Shown here: positions 1 through 12,153 of the stretch, piece by piece
Position numbering within the stretch: position 1 is the first letter of the stretch
How the letters are laid out: every line of letters begins with the position of its first letter
Source: Coriaria nepalensis
Taxonomy: Eukaryota; Streptophyta; Magnoliopsida; Cucurbitales; Coriariaceae
Assembly (NCBI GenBank): GCA_027186245.1
Contig: CP114482.1
Span: 11,799,209 to 11,863,208, forward strand
Reading direction: 5' to 3'
Length of the DNA stretch: 64,000 nt
Notes under the pieces: generated by a model
Told to the model about the DNA's origin: nothing
The model's database searches: none
What the model saw: the letters and a program-made list of their open reading frames with translations, nothing else
Position numbers and translations under genes: made by a program

Positions 1-552
1 CTAGTAATTAAATCACTGCAAAGCAATTCGAACGAAATCTATTTTCGCACTTCAACCACGACTTTCGTGCATAATTTGCAATTGATCTTTTGAAGGCAAC
101 TTTGCAATTGTATAGCCTTAAAATAATGTCATTGAGTCACTTTTAGTCAATAAATCATTTGAAATCAATTCAAACGAACTCTATTTTCGCATTTCAAACA
201 CGACTTTTGTGCAAAACATGCAATTGATCTATGGAAGGCAATTATGCGTTTGTTTAGCCTTAAAATCATGTCATTGAGTCTTCTCTAGTCATTAAATAAA
301 TTAAAAGTAAGTCGAAAGAATTCTATTTTTTCGCACTTCAAACATGACTTTCATTCAGAACTTCCAATTCAACAATTGAAGGCAACTATGTATCTTTTTA
401 GCCTTGCAATCATGTCATTGAGTCTCCTGTAGTCATCAAATCATTTGAAAGCAATTCGAACGAGTTCTATTTTCGCTCTTTAAACGAGACTTTTGTGCAT
501 AACTTGCGATTGATCTATTCAAGTAAATTACCCATTGTTTAGCCTTGAAATC

Positions 553-1122
553 ATGTCATTGAGTCTCTTATAGTAATTAAATCACTTCAAAGCAATTCGA
601 ACAAAATCTATTTTTCCACTTGAACCACGACTTTCATGCATAATTTGCAATGGATCTTTTGAAGGCGACTATGCATTTGTATAGCCTTAAAATCATGTCA
701 TTGAGTCACTTTTAGTCAATTAATCATACGAAATCAATTCAAACAAATTCTATTTTCGCATTTCAAACACAACTTTTGTGCAAAACATGCAATTCATCTA
801 TTGAAGATAATTATGCGTTTGTTTAGCCTTAAAATCATGTCACTGAGTCTTCTCTAGTCATTAAATCAATTAAAAGTGAGTCGAAAGAATTATATTTGTT
901 CGCACTTGAAACACGACTTTCGTTCAAAACTTCAAATTCAACCATTGAAGGCAATTAGGAATCTTTTTAGCCTTCAAATCATATCATTGAGTCTCTTCTA
1001 GTCAATCAAATCATTTGAAACCAATTCGAACGAATTCTATTTCCGCTCTTTAAATGTGACTTTTGTGCATAACTTGCGATTGATCTATTCAAGTAAATTA
1101 CCCACTGTTGAGCGTTGAAATC
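553..1122. repeat. Example A-B-C-D HOR unit
   Basis: One complete unit, given to fix the phase. Counting from the ATGTCATTGAG landmark, the four monomers are A 553-694 (142 bp), B 695-836 (142 bp), C 837-980 (144 bp) and D 981-1,122 (142 bp), 570 bp in all. D varies between 141 and 142 bp because its start is GTCATCAAATC in some copies and GTCAATCAAATC in others. The extra bases in C come from its longer T run. Confidence 0.9.
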
Positions 1123-3295
1123 ATGTCATTGGGTCTCTTCTAGTAATTAAATCATTTTAAAGCTATTTGAACGAAATCTATTTTCGCACTTGAACCATGA
1201 CTTTCGTGCATAATTTGCAATTGATCTTTTGAAGGCAACTATGCATTTGTATAGCCTTAAAATCAAGTCATTGAGTCACTTTTAGTCAATAAATCATACG
1301 AAATCAATTCAAACGAATTCTATTTTCGCATTTCAAACACGACTTTTATGCAAAACTTGCAGTTGATATATTGAAGGCAATTATGCGTTTGTTTAGCCTT
1401 AAAATCATGTCATTGAGTCTTCTCTAGTCATTAAATCAATTAAAAGTAATTCGAAAGAATTCTATTTTTTCGCACTTCAAACACGACTTTCGTTCAGAAC
1501 TTCAAATTCCAGCATTGATGGCAACTATGCATCTTTTTAGCCTCAAAATCATGTCATTGAGTCTCTTCTAGTCATCAAATCATTTGAAACGAATTCGAAC
1601 GAATTCTATTTTCGCTCTTTAAAAGAGACTTTTGTGCATAACTTGCAATTGATCTATTCAAGCAAATTATCCATTGTTTAGCCCTGAAATTATGTCATTG
1701 AGTCTCTTCTAGGAATTAAACTTTTCAAAGCTATTTGAACGAAATCTATTTTTGCACTTGAACCACGACTTTCGTGCATAATTTGCAATGGATCTTTTGA
1801 AGGAAACTATGCATTTGTATAGCCTTAAGATTATGTCATTGAGTCACTTTTAGTCAATAAATCATACGAAATCAATTCAAACGGATTCTATTTCTGCAAT
1901 TCAAACACAACTTTTGTGCAAAACTTGCAGTTGATATATTGAAGGCAATTATGCGTTTGTTTAGCCTTAAAATCATGTCGTTGAGTCTTCTCTACTTATT
2001 AAATCAATTAAACGTAATTCGAAAGAATTATATTTTTTCACACTTCAAACACGACTTTCGTTCAAAACTTTCCATTCAACCATTGAAGGTAATTAGGAAT
2101 CTTTTTAGCCTTCAAATCATGTCATTGAGTCTCTTCTAGTCAATCAAATCATTTGAAACCAATTCGAACGAATTCTATTTTCGCTCTTTAAATATGACTT
2201 TTGTGCCTAACTTGCGATTGATCTATTCAAGTAAATTACCCACTGTTGAGCGTTGAAATCATGTCATTGAGTCTCTTCTAGTAATTAAATCATTTTAAAG
2301 CAATTTGAACGAAATCTATTTTCGCACTTGAACCATGACTTTCGTGCATAATTTGCAATTGATCTTTTGAAGGCAATTATGCATTTGTATAGCCTTAAAA
2401 TCATGTCATTGAGTCACTTTTAGTCAATAAATCATACGAAATCAATTCAAACGAATTCTATTTTCGCATTTCAAACACGACTTTTATGCAAAACTTGCAG
2501 TTGATATATTCAAGGCAATTATGCGTTTGTTTAGCCTTAAAATCATGTCATTGAGTCTTCTCTAGTCATTAAATCAATTAAAAGTAATTGGAAAGAATTC
2601 TATTTTTTCGCACTTCAAACACGACTTTCGTTCAGAACTTCAAATTCCAGCATTGATGGCAACTATGCATCTTTTTAGCCTCAAAATCATGTCATTGAGT
2701 CTCTTCTAGTCATCAAATCATTTGAAACGAATTCGAACGAATTCTATTTTTGCTCTTTAAAAGAAACTTTTGTGCATAACTTGCAATTGATCTATTCAAG
2801 CAAATTATCCATTGTTTAGCCCTGAAATTATGTCATTGAGTCTCTTCTAGTAATTAAACTTTTCAAAGCTATTTGAACGAAATCTATTTTTGCACTTGAA
2901 CCACGACTTTCGTGCATAATTTGCAATGGATCTTTTGAAGGAAACTATGCATTTGTATAGCCTTAAGATCATGTCATTGAGTCACTTTTAGTCAATAAAT
3001 CATACAAAATCAATTCAAACGGATTCTATTTCTGCAATTCAAACACGACTTTTGTGCAAAACTTGCAGTTGATATATTGCAGGCAATTATGCGTTTGTTT
3101 AGCTTTAAAATCATGTCGTTGAGTCTTCTCTAGTTATTAAATCAATTAAACGTAATTCGAAAGAATTATATTTTTTCACACTTCAAACACGACTTTCGTT
3201 CAAAACTTCCCATTCAACCATTGAAGGCAATTAGGAATCTTTTTAGCCTTCAAATCATGTCATTGAGTCTCTTCTAGTCAATCAAATCATTTGAA
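930..3295. repeat. Local 1,138-bp (two-HOR) periodicity
   Basis: Rare variants recur at exactly 1,138 bp: the AGCGTTGAAATC form of D at 1,111 and 2,249, and AGCATTGATGGCAACTATG of C at 1,511 and 2,649. The C variant with GGCAATTAGGAATC recurs with the same spacing three times (about 947, 2,085 and 3,223). The similarity fades near 3,296, where D changes from GAAACCAATTCG to GAAAGCAATTCG. About 2.1 copies of an eight-monomer unit are present, consistent with a local duplication of two HORs. Confidence 0.8.
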
Positions 3296-4206
3296 AGCAA
3301 TTCGAACGAATTCTATTTTCGCTCTTTAGACGAGACTTTTGTGCATAACTTGCGATTGATCTATTCAAGTAAATTACCCATTGTTGAGCCTTGAAATCAT
3401 GTCATTGAGTCTCTTCTAGTAATTAAATCACTTCAAAGCAATTCGAACGAAATGTATTTTCGCACTTCAACCACGACTTTCATGCATAATTTGCAATGGA
3501 TCTTTTGAAGGCAACTACGCATTTGTATAGCCTTAAAATCATGTCATTGAGTCACTTTCAGTCAATAAATCATACGAAATCAATTCAAACGAATTCTATT
3601 TTCGCATTTCAAACACGACTTTTATGCAAAACTTGCAGTTGATATATTGAAGGCAATTATGCGTTTGTTTAGCCTTAAAATCATGTCATTGAGTCTTCTC
3701 TAGTCATTAAATCAATTAAAAGTAATTCGAAAGAATTCTATTTTTTCGCACTTCAAACATGACTTTCGTTCAAAACTTCAAATTCAACCATTGAAGGCAA
3801 TTATGGATCTTTTTAGCCTTCAAATCATGTCATTGAGTCTCTTCTAGTCATCAAATCATTCGAAAGCAAATTGAACGAATTCTCTTTTCGCTCTTTAAAC
3901 GAGGATTTTGTGCATAACTTGCAATTGATCTATTGAAGCAAATTATCCATTGTTTAGCCCTGAAATCATGTCATTGATTCTCTTCTAGTAATTAAACATT
4001 TCAAAGCAATTTGAACAAAATCTATTTTTGCACTTGAACCACGACTTTCGTTTATAATTTGCAATAGATCTTTTGAAGGCAACTATGCATTTGTATAGCC
4101 TTAAGATCATGTCATTGAGTCACTTTTAGTCAATAAATCATACGAAATCAATTCAAACGGATTCTATTTCTGCAATTCAAACACGACTTTTGTGCAAAAC
4201 TTGCGG

Positions 4207-7200
4207 TTGATATATTGAAGGCAATTATGCGTTTGTTTAGCCTTAAAATCATGTCGTTGAGTCTTCTCTAGTTATTAAATCAATTAAACGTAATTCGAAA
4301 GAATTATATTTTTTCACACTTCAAACACGACTTTCGTTCAAAACTTCCAATTCAACCATTGAGGGCAATTATGAATCTTTTTAGCCTTAAAATCATGTCA
4401 TTGACTCTCTTCTAGTCAATCAAATCATTTGAAAGCAATTCGAACGAATTCTATTTTCGCTCTTTAAACGAGACTTTTGTGCCTAACTTGCGATTGATCT
4501 CTTCAAATAAATTACCCATTGTTGAGCCTTGAAATCATGTCATTGAGTCTCTTCTAGTAATTAAATAATTGCAAAGCAATTTGAACGAAATCTATTTTCG
4601 CACTTGAACCATGACTTTCGTGCATAATTTGCCATTGATCTTTTGAAGGCAACTATGCATTTGTATAGCCTTAAAATCATGTCATTGAGTCACTTTTAGT
4701 CAATAAATCATACGAAATCAATTCAAACAAATTCTATTTCCGCATTTCAAACACGACTTTTGTGCAAAACATGCAATTGATATATTGAAGGCAAATATGC
4801 GTTTGTTTAGCCTTAAAATCATGTCATTGAGTCTTCTCTAGTCATTAAATCAATTAAAAGTAATTCGAAAGAATTCTATTTTTTCGCACTTAAAACACGA
4901 CTTTCGTTCAGAACTTCCAATTCAACCATTGAAGGCAACTATGCATCTTTTTAGCTTTAAAATCTTGTCATTGAGTCTCTTCGAGTCATCAAATCATTCG
5001 AAAGCAATTCGAACGAATTCTATTTTCACTCTTCAAACGAAGCTTTTGTGCGTAACCTGCAATTGATCTATTCAAGCAAATTATCCATTGTCTAGCCTTG
5101 AAATCATGTCATTGATTCTCTTCTAGTAATTAAACATTTCAAAGCAATTTGAACGAAATCTATTTTCGCACTTCAACCACTACTTTCGTTTATAATTTGC
5201 AATGGATCTTTTGAAGGCAACTATGCATTTGTATAGCCTTAAAATGATGTCGTTGAGTCACTTTTAGTCAAGAAATCATACGAAATCAATTCAAACGGAT
5301 TCTATTTCTGCAATTCAAACACGACTTTTGTGCAAAACTTGCAGTTGATATATTGAAGGCAATTATGCGTTTGTTTAGCCTTAAAATCATGTCATTGAGT
5401 CTTCTCTAGTCAATAAATCAATTAAAAGTAATTCGAAAGAATTATATTTTTTCGCACTTCAAACACGAATTTCGTTCAAAACTTCAAATTCAACCATTGA
5501 AGGCAATTATGAATCTTTTTTGCCTTCAAATCATGTCATTGAGTCTCTTCTAGTCAATCAAATCATTTGAAAGCAATTCGAATGAATTCTATTTTCGCTC
5601 TTCAAACGAGACTTTTGTGCATAACTTGCGATTGATCTATTCAAGTAAATTACCCATTGTTGAGCCTTGAAATTATGTCATTGAGTCTCTTCTAGTAATT
5701 AAATCATTTCAAAGCAATTTAAACGAAATCAATTTTCGCACTTGAACCATGACTTTCGTGCATAATTTGCAATGGATCTTTTGAAGGAAACTATGCATTT
5801 GTATAGCCTTAAGATCATGTCATTGAGTCACTTTTAGTCACTAAATCATACGAAATCAATTCAAACGAATTCTATTTTCGCATTTCAAACACAACTTTTG
5901 TGCTAAGCATCCAATTGATCTATTAAAGGCAATTATGCATTTGTTTAGCCTTAAAATCATGTCATTGAGTCTTCTCTAGTCATTAAATCAATTAAAAGTA
6001 ATTTGAAAGAATTATACTTTTTCGCACTTCAAACACTACTTTTGTTCAGAACTTCAAATTGAACCATTGAAGGCAACTATGCATCTTTTTAGCAATAAAA
6101 TCATGTCATTGAGTCTCTTCTAGTCATCAAATGATTTGAAAGCAATTCGAACGAATTCTATTTTCGCTCTTTAAACGAGACTTTTGTGCATAACTTGCGA
6201 TTGATCTATTCAAGTAAATTACCCATTGTTGAGCCTTGAAATCATGTCATTGAGTCTCTTCTAGTAATTAAATCATTGCAAAGAAATTTGAACGAAATCT
6301 ATTTTCGCACTTGAACCATGACTTTTGTGCATAATTTGCAATTGATCTTTTGAAGGCAACTATGCATTTGTATAGCCTTAAAATCATGTCATTGAGTCAC
6401 TTTTAGGTAATATATCATACGAAATCAATTCAAACAAATTCTATTTCCGCATTTCAAACACGACTTTTGTGCAAAACATGCAATTTATATATTGAAGGCA
6501 AATATGCGTTTGTTTAGCCTTAAAATCATGTCATTGAGTCTTCTCTAGTCATTAAATCAATTAAAAGTAATTCGAAAGAATTCTATTTTTTCGCACTTAA
6601 AACACGACTTTCGTTCAGAACTTCCAATTCAACCATTGAAGGCAACTATGCATCTTTTTAGCTTTAAAATCATGTCATTGAGTCTCTTCTAGTCATCAAA
6701 TCATTTGAAAGCAATGCGACCGAATTTTATTTTCGCTCTTTAAACGAGACTTTTGTGCATAACTTGCAATTGATCTATTCAAGCAAATCATCCATTGTTT
6801 AGCCTTGAAATTATGTCATTGAGTCTCTTCTAGTAATTAAATCACTTCAAAGCAATTCGAACGAAATCTATTTTCGCACTTCAACCACGACTTTCATGCA
6901 TAATTTGCAATGGATCTTTTGAAGGCAACTATGCATTTGTATAGCCTTAAAATCATGTCATTGAGTCACTTTTAGTCGGTAAATCGTACGAAATCAATTC
7001 AAACGAATTCCATTTCCGCATTTCAAACACGACTTTTGTGCAAAACTTGCAATTGATATATTGAAAGCAATTATGCGTTTGTTGAGCCTTTAAATCATGT
7101 CATTGAGTCTTCTCTAGTCATTAAATCAATTAAAAGTAATTCAAAAGAATTATATTTTTTCGCACTTCAAACACGACTTTTGTTCAAAACTTCAAATTCA

Positions 7201-10200
7201 ACCATTGAAGGCAATTATGAATCTTTTTAGCCTTCAAATCATGTCATTGAGTCTCTTCTAGTCAATCAAATCATTTGAAAGCAATTCGAATGAATTCTAT
7301 TTTCGCTCTTTAAACGAGACTTTTGTGCATAACTTGCGATTGATCTATTCAAGTAAATTACACATTGTTGAGCCTTGAAATTATGTCATTGAGTCTCTTC
7401 TAGTAATTAAATCATTTCAAAGCAATTTAAACGAAATCAATTTTCGCATTTGAACCAGGACTTTCGTGCATAATTTGCGATGGATCTTTTGAAGGCAACT
7501 ATGCATTTGTATAGCCTTAAAATCAGGTCATTGAGCCACTTTTAGTCACTAAATCATACGAAATCAATTCAAACAAATTCTATTTTCGCATTTCAAACAC
7601 AACTTTTGTGCAAAGCATCCAATTGATATATTGAAGGCAATTATGCGTTTGTTTAGCCTTAAAATCATGTCATTGAGTCTTCTCTAGTCATTAAATCAAT
7701 TAAAAGTAATTCGAAAGAATTCAATTTTCCGCACTTCAAGCACAACTTTCGTTCAGAACTTCCAATTCAACTACTGAAGGCAACTATGAATCTTTTTTGC
7801 CTTAAAATCATGTCATTGAGTCTCTTTTAGTCATCAAATCATTTGAAACCAATTCGAACGAATTCTATTTTCGCTCTTCAAACGAGACTATTGTGCATAA
7901 ATTGCAATCGATCTAATCAAGCAAATTATCCATTGTTTAGCCTTGAAATCATGTCATTGAGTCTCTTCTAGTAATTAAATCATTTCAAAGCAATTTGAAC
8001 GAAATCTATTTTCGCACTTGAACAATGACTTTCGTGCATAATTTGCAATTGATCTTTTGAAGGCAACTATGCATTTGTATAGCCTTAAAAGCATGTCATT
8101 GAGTCACTTTTACTCAATAAATCATACGAAATCAATTCAAACGAATTCTATTTTCGCATTTCAAACACGACTTTGTGCAAAACTTGCAATTGATATATTG
8201 AAAGCAAATATGCATTTGTTTAGCCTTAAAATAATGTCATTGAGTCTTCTCTAGTCATTAAATCAATTAAAAGTAATTCGAAAGAATTCTATTTTTTAGC
8301 ACTAAAAACACGACTTTCGTTCAGAACTTCCAATTCAACTACTGACGGCAACTATGAATCTTTTTTGCCTTAAAATCATGTCATTGAGTCTCTTCTAGTC
8401 ATCAAATCATTTGAAACCAATTCGAACGAATTCTATTTTCGCTCTTCAAACGAGACTTTTGTGCATAAATTGCAATCGATCTAATCAAGCAAATTATCCA
8501 TTGTTTAGCCTTGAAATCATGTCATTGAGTCTCTTCTAGTGATTAAATCATTTCAAAGCAATTTGAACGAAATCTATTTTGGCACCTGAACCAGGACTTT
8601 CGTGCATAATTTGCAATTGATCTTTTGAAGGCAACTATGCATTTGTATAGCCTTAAAATCATGTCATTGAGTCACTTTTAGTTAATAAATCATACGAAAT
8701 CAATTCAAACGAATTCTATTTTTGCATTTCAAACACGACTTTTATGCAAAACTTGCAGTTGATAGATTGAAGGCAATTATGCGTTTGTTTAGCCTTAAAA
8801 TCATGTCATTGAGTCTTCTCTAGTCATTTAATCAATTAAAAGTAATTCGAACGAATTATATTTTTTCGCACTTCAAACATGACTTTCGTTCAGAACTTCA
8901 AATTCCACCATTGATGGCAACTATGCATCTTTTTAGCCTCAAAATCATGTCATTGAGTCTCTTCTAGTCATCAAATCATTTGAAAGCAATTCGAACGAAT
9001 TCTATTTTCGCTCTTTCAATGAGACTTTTGTGCATACTCTGCGATTGATCTATTCAAGTAAATTACCCATTGTTTAGCCTTGAAATCATGTCATTGAGTC
9101 TCTTCTATTAATTAAATCATTTCAAAGCAATTTAAACAAAATCAATTTTCGCATTTGAACCATGACTTTCGTGCATAATTTGCAATGGATCTTTTGAAGG
9201 CAACTATGCATTTGTATAGCCTTAAAATCAGGTCATTGAGCCACTTTTAGTCACTAAATCATACGAAATCAATTCAAACAAATTCTATTTTCGCATTTTA
9301 AACACAACTTTTGTGCAAAACATGCAATTGATCTATTGAAGACAATTATGCGTTTGTTTAGCCTTGAAATCATGTCATTGAGTCTTCTCTAGTATTAAAT
9401 CAATTAAAAGTAATTCGAAAGAATTATATTTTTTCGCACTTCAAACACGACTTTCGTTCAGAACTTCCAATTCAACTACTGACGGCAACTATGCATCTTT
9501 TTAGCAATAAAATCAAGTTATTGAGTCTATTCTAGTCATCAAATCATTTGAAACCAATTCGAACGAATTCTATTTTCGCTCTTTAAATGAGGCTTTTGTT
9601 CATAACTTGCGATTGATCTATTCAAGTAAATTACCCACTGTTCAGCCTTGAAATCATGTCATTAAGTCTCTTCTAGTAATTAAATCATTTCAAAGCAATT
9701 TGAACGAAATCTATTTTCGCATTTGAACCATGACTTTCGTGCATAATTTGCAATTGATTTTTTGAAGGCAACTGTGCATTTGTATTGCCTTAAAATCATG
9801 GCATTGAGTCACTTTTAGTCAATAAATCATACGAAATCAATTCAAACGAATTTGATTTCCGCATTTCAAACACGACTTTTGTGCAAAACATGTAATTGAT
9901 CTATTGAAGGCAATTATGCTTTTGTTTAGCCTTAAAATCATGTCATTGAGTCTTCTCTAGTCATTAAATCAATTAAAAGTAATTCGAGAGAAGTATATTT
10001 TTTCACACTTCAAACACGACTTTCGTTCACAACTTCAAATTCAACCATTGAAGGCAATTATGAATCTTTTTAGCCTTCAAATCATGTCATTGAGTCTCTT
10101 CTAGTAAATCAAGTCATTTGAAAGCAATTCGAACGAATTCTATTTTCGCTCTTTAAACGAGACTTTTGTGCATACTTTGCGATTGATCTATTCAAGTAAA

Positions 10201-11942
10201 TTACCCACTGTTTAGCCTTGAAATCATGTCATTGAGTCTCCTCTAGTAATTAAATCATTTCAAAGCAATTTGAACGAAATCTATTTTCGCACTTGAACCA
10301 TGACTTTCGTGCATAATTTGCAATTGATCTTTTGAAGGCAACTATGCATTTGTATAGCCTTAAAATCATGTCATTAAGTCACTTTTAGTCAATAAATCAT
10401 ACGAAATCAATTCAAACAAATTCTATTTCCGCATTTCAAACACGACTTTGGTGCAAAACATGCAATTGATATATTGAAGGCAAATATGCGTTTGTTTAGC
10501 CTTAAAATCATGTCATTGAGTCTTCTCTAGTCATTAAATCAATTAAAAGTAATTCGAAAGAATTCTATTTTTTCGCACTTGAAACACGACTTTCGTTCAA
10601 AACTTCCAATTCAACCATTGAAGGCAACTATGCAGCTTATTAGCTTTAAAATCATGTCATTGAGTCTCTTCTAGTCATCAAATCATTTGAAACCAATTCG
10701 AACGAATTCTATTTTCGCTCTTCATACGAGACTTTTGTGCATAACTTGAAATTGATCTATTTAAGCAAATTATCGATTGTTTAGCCTTGACATTATGTCA
10801 TTGAGTCTCTTCTAGTAATTAAACTTTTCAAAGCAATTTGAACGAAATCTATTTTTGCACTTGAACCACGACTTTCGTGCATAATTCGCAATGGATATTT
10901 TGAAGGAAACTATGCATTTGTATAGCCTTGAAATCATGTCATTGAGTCACTTTTAGTCAATAAATCATACGAAATCAATTCAAACGAATTCTATTTTCGC
11001 ATTTCAAACACGACTTTTATGCAAAACTTGCAGTTGATATATCGAAGGCAATTATGCGTTTGTTTAGCCTTAAAATCATGTCATTGTGTCTTCTCTAGTC
11101 ATTAAATCAATTAAAAGTAATTCGAAAGAATTATATTTTTTCACACCTCAAACACGACTTTCGTTCAAAACTTCAAATTCAACCATTGAAGGCAATTATG
11201 AATCTTTTTAGCCTTCAAATCATGTCATTGAGTCTCTTCTAGTCAATCAAATCATTTGAAAGCAATTCGAATGAATTCTATTTTCGCTCTTTGAACGAGA
11301 CTTTTGTGCATACTTTGCGATTGATCTATTCAAGTAAATTACCCATTGTTTAGCCTTGAAATCATGTCATTGTGTCTCTTCTAGTAATTAAATCACTTCA
11401 AACCAATTCCAACGAAATCTATTTTCGCACTTGAACCATGACTTTCGTGCATAATTTGCAATTGATCTTTTGAAGGCAACTATGCATTTGTATAGCCTTA
11501 AAATCATGTCATTGAGTCACTTTTAGTCAGTAAACCATACAAAATCAACTCAAATGAATTCTATTTCCACATTTAAAACCCGACTTTTGTGCAAAAGTTG
11601 CAGTTGATATATTGAAGGCAATTATGCGTTTGTTTAGCCTTAAAATCAGGTCATTGAGTCTTCTCTAGTTATTAAATCAATTAAAAGTAATTCGAACTTC
11701 AAACACGACTTTCGTTCAAAACTTCCAATTCAACCATTGAAGGAAACTATGCATCTTTTTAGCCTTAAAATCATGTCATTGAGTCTCTTCTAGTCATCAA
11801 ATCATTTGAAACCAGTTCGAACGAATTCTATTTTCGCTCTTTAAACGAGACTTTTGTGCATAACTTGCAATTGATCTATTCAAGCAAATTATCCATTGTT
11901 TAGCCTTGAAATTATGTCATTGAGTCTCTTCTAGTAATTAAA
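4207..11942. repeat. Long direct duplication, copy 1 (~7.7 kb, 14-HOR period)
   Basis: This stretch matches 12,154-19,888 base for base over long runs, at an offset of 7,947 bp that becomes 7,946 after a one-base loss near 15,300. Marker variants shared by both copies include GTCATTGACTCTC (about 4,398 and 12,345), ACTACTGACGGCAACTATG (about 8,337 and 16,283) and a C monomer lacking about 19 bp (about 11,690 and 19,637). By eye I found only two differences: TTTTCACTC against TTTTCGCTC near 5,027/12,974, and CAAGTAAATTAC against CAATTAATTAC near 7,347/15,293. The segment is far more alike than neighbouring HORs are to each other, so it is a recent event, or an assembly duplication. Confidence 0.9.
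11690..11710. repeat. C monomer with ~19-bp internal deletion
   Basis: Here AAAAGTAATTCGAA runs straight into CTTCAAACACGAC. The usual C monomer has AGAATTATATTTTTTCGCA between these two pieces. The same shortened monomer occurs near 19,637 in the second copy of the long duplication, and I saw it nowhere else in the window. It serves as a marker of shared descent for the two copies. Confidence 0.85.
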
Positions 11943-12153
11943 TCATTTCAAAGCAATTTAAACGAAATCAATTTTCGCATTTGAACCAGGACTTTCGTGC
12001 ATAATTTGCGATGGATCTTTTGAAGGCAACTATGCATTTGTATAGCCTTAAAATCAGGTCATTGAGCCACTTTTAGTCACTAAATCATACGAAATCAATT
12101 CAAACAAATTCTATTTTCGCATTTCAAACACAACTTTTGTGCAAAGCATCCAA
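11943..12153. repeat. Filler segment between the two long duplicate copies
   Basis: About 211 bp (part of an A and most of a B monomer) lie between the end of copy 1 and the start of copy 2. The filler matches neither the sequence left of copy 1 (before 4,207) nor that right of copy 2 (after 19,888). It is identical by eye to about 7,412-7,622, including CATTTGAACCAGGACTTTCG, AAATCAGGTCATTGAGCCAC and GCAAAGCATCCAATTG, at an offset of 4,531 bp. It looks like a templated insertion or conversion tract placed in register. Confidence 0.75.

Noticed and set aside
1939..2139. Short open reading frame of 66 codons on the + strand
   Set aside because: It starts in the middle of a satellite monomer and reads the monomer twice, giving the repeated peptide SLKIMSLSL. 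The same peptide arises at other places, and stop codons in the monomer start (TAG) end it. It is a translation of the repeat.
8057..8254. Identical 65-codon reading frames at 8,057 and 16,003
   Set aside because: They are identical because they lie in the two copies of the long duplication. They too cover parts of monomers and open only through a small indel. There is no sign of coding bias.
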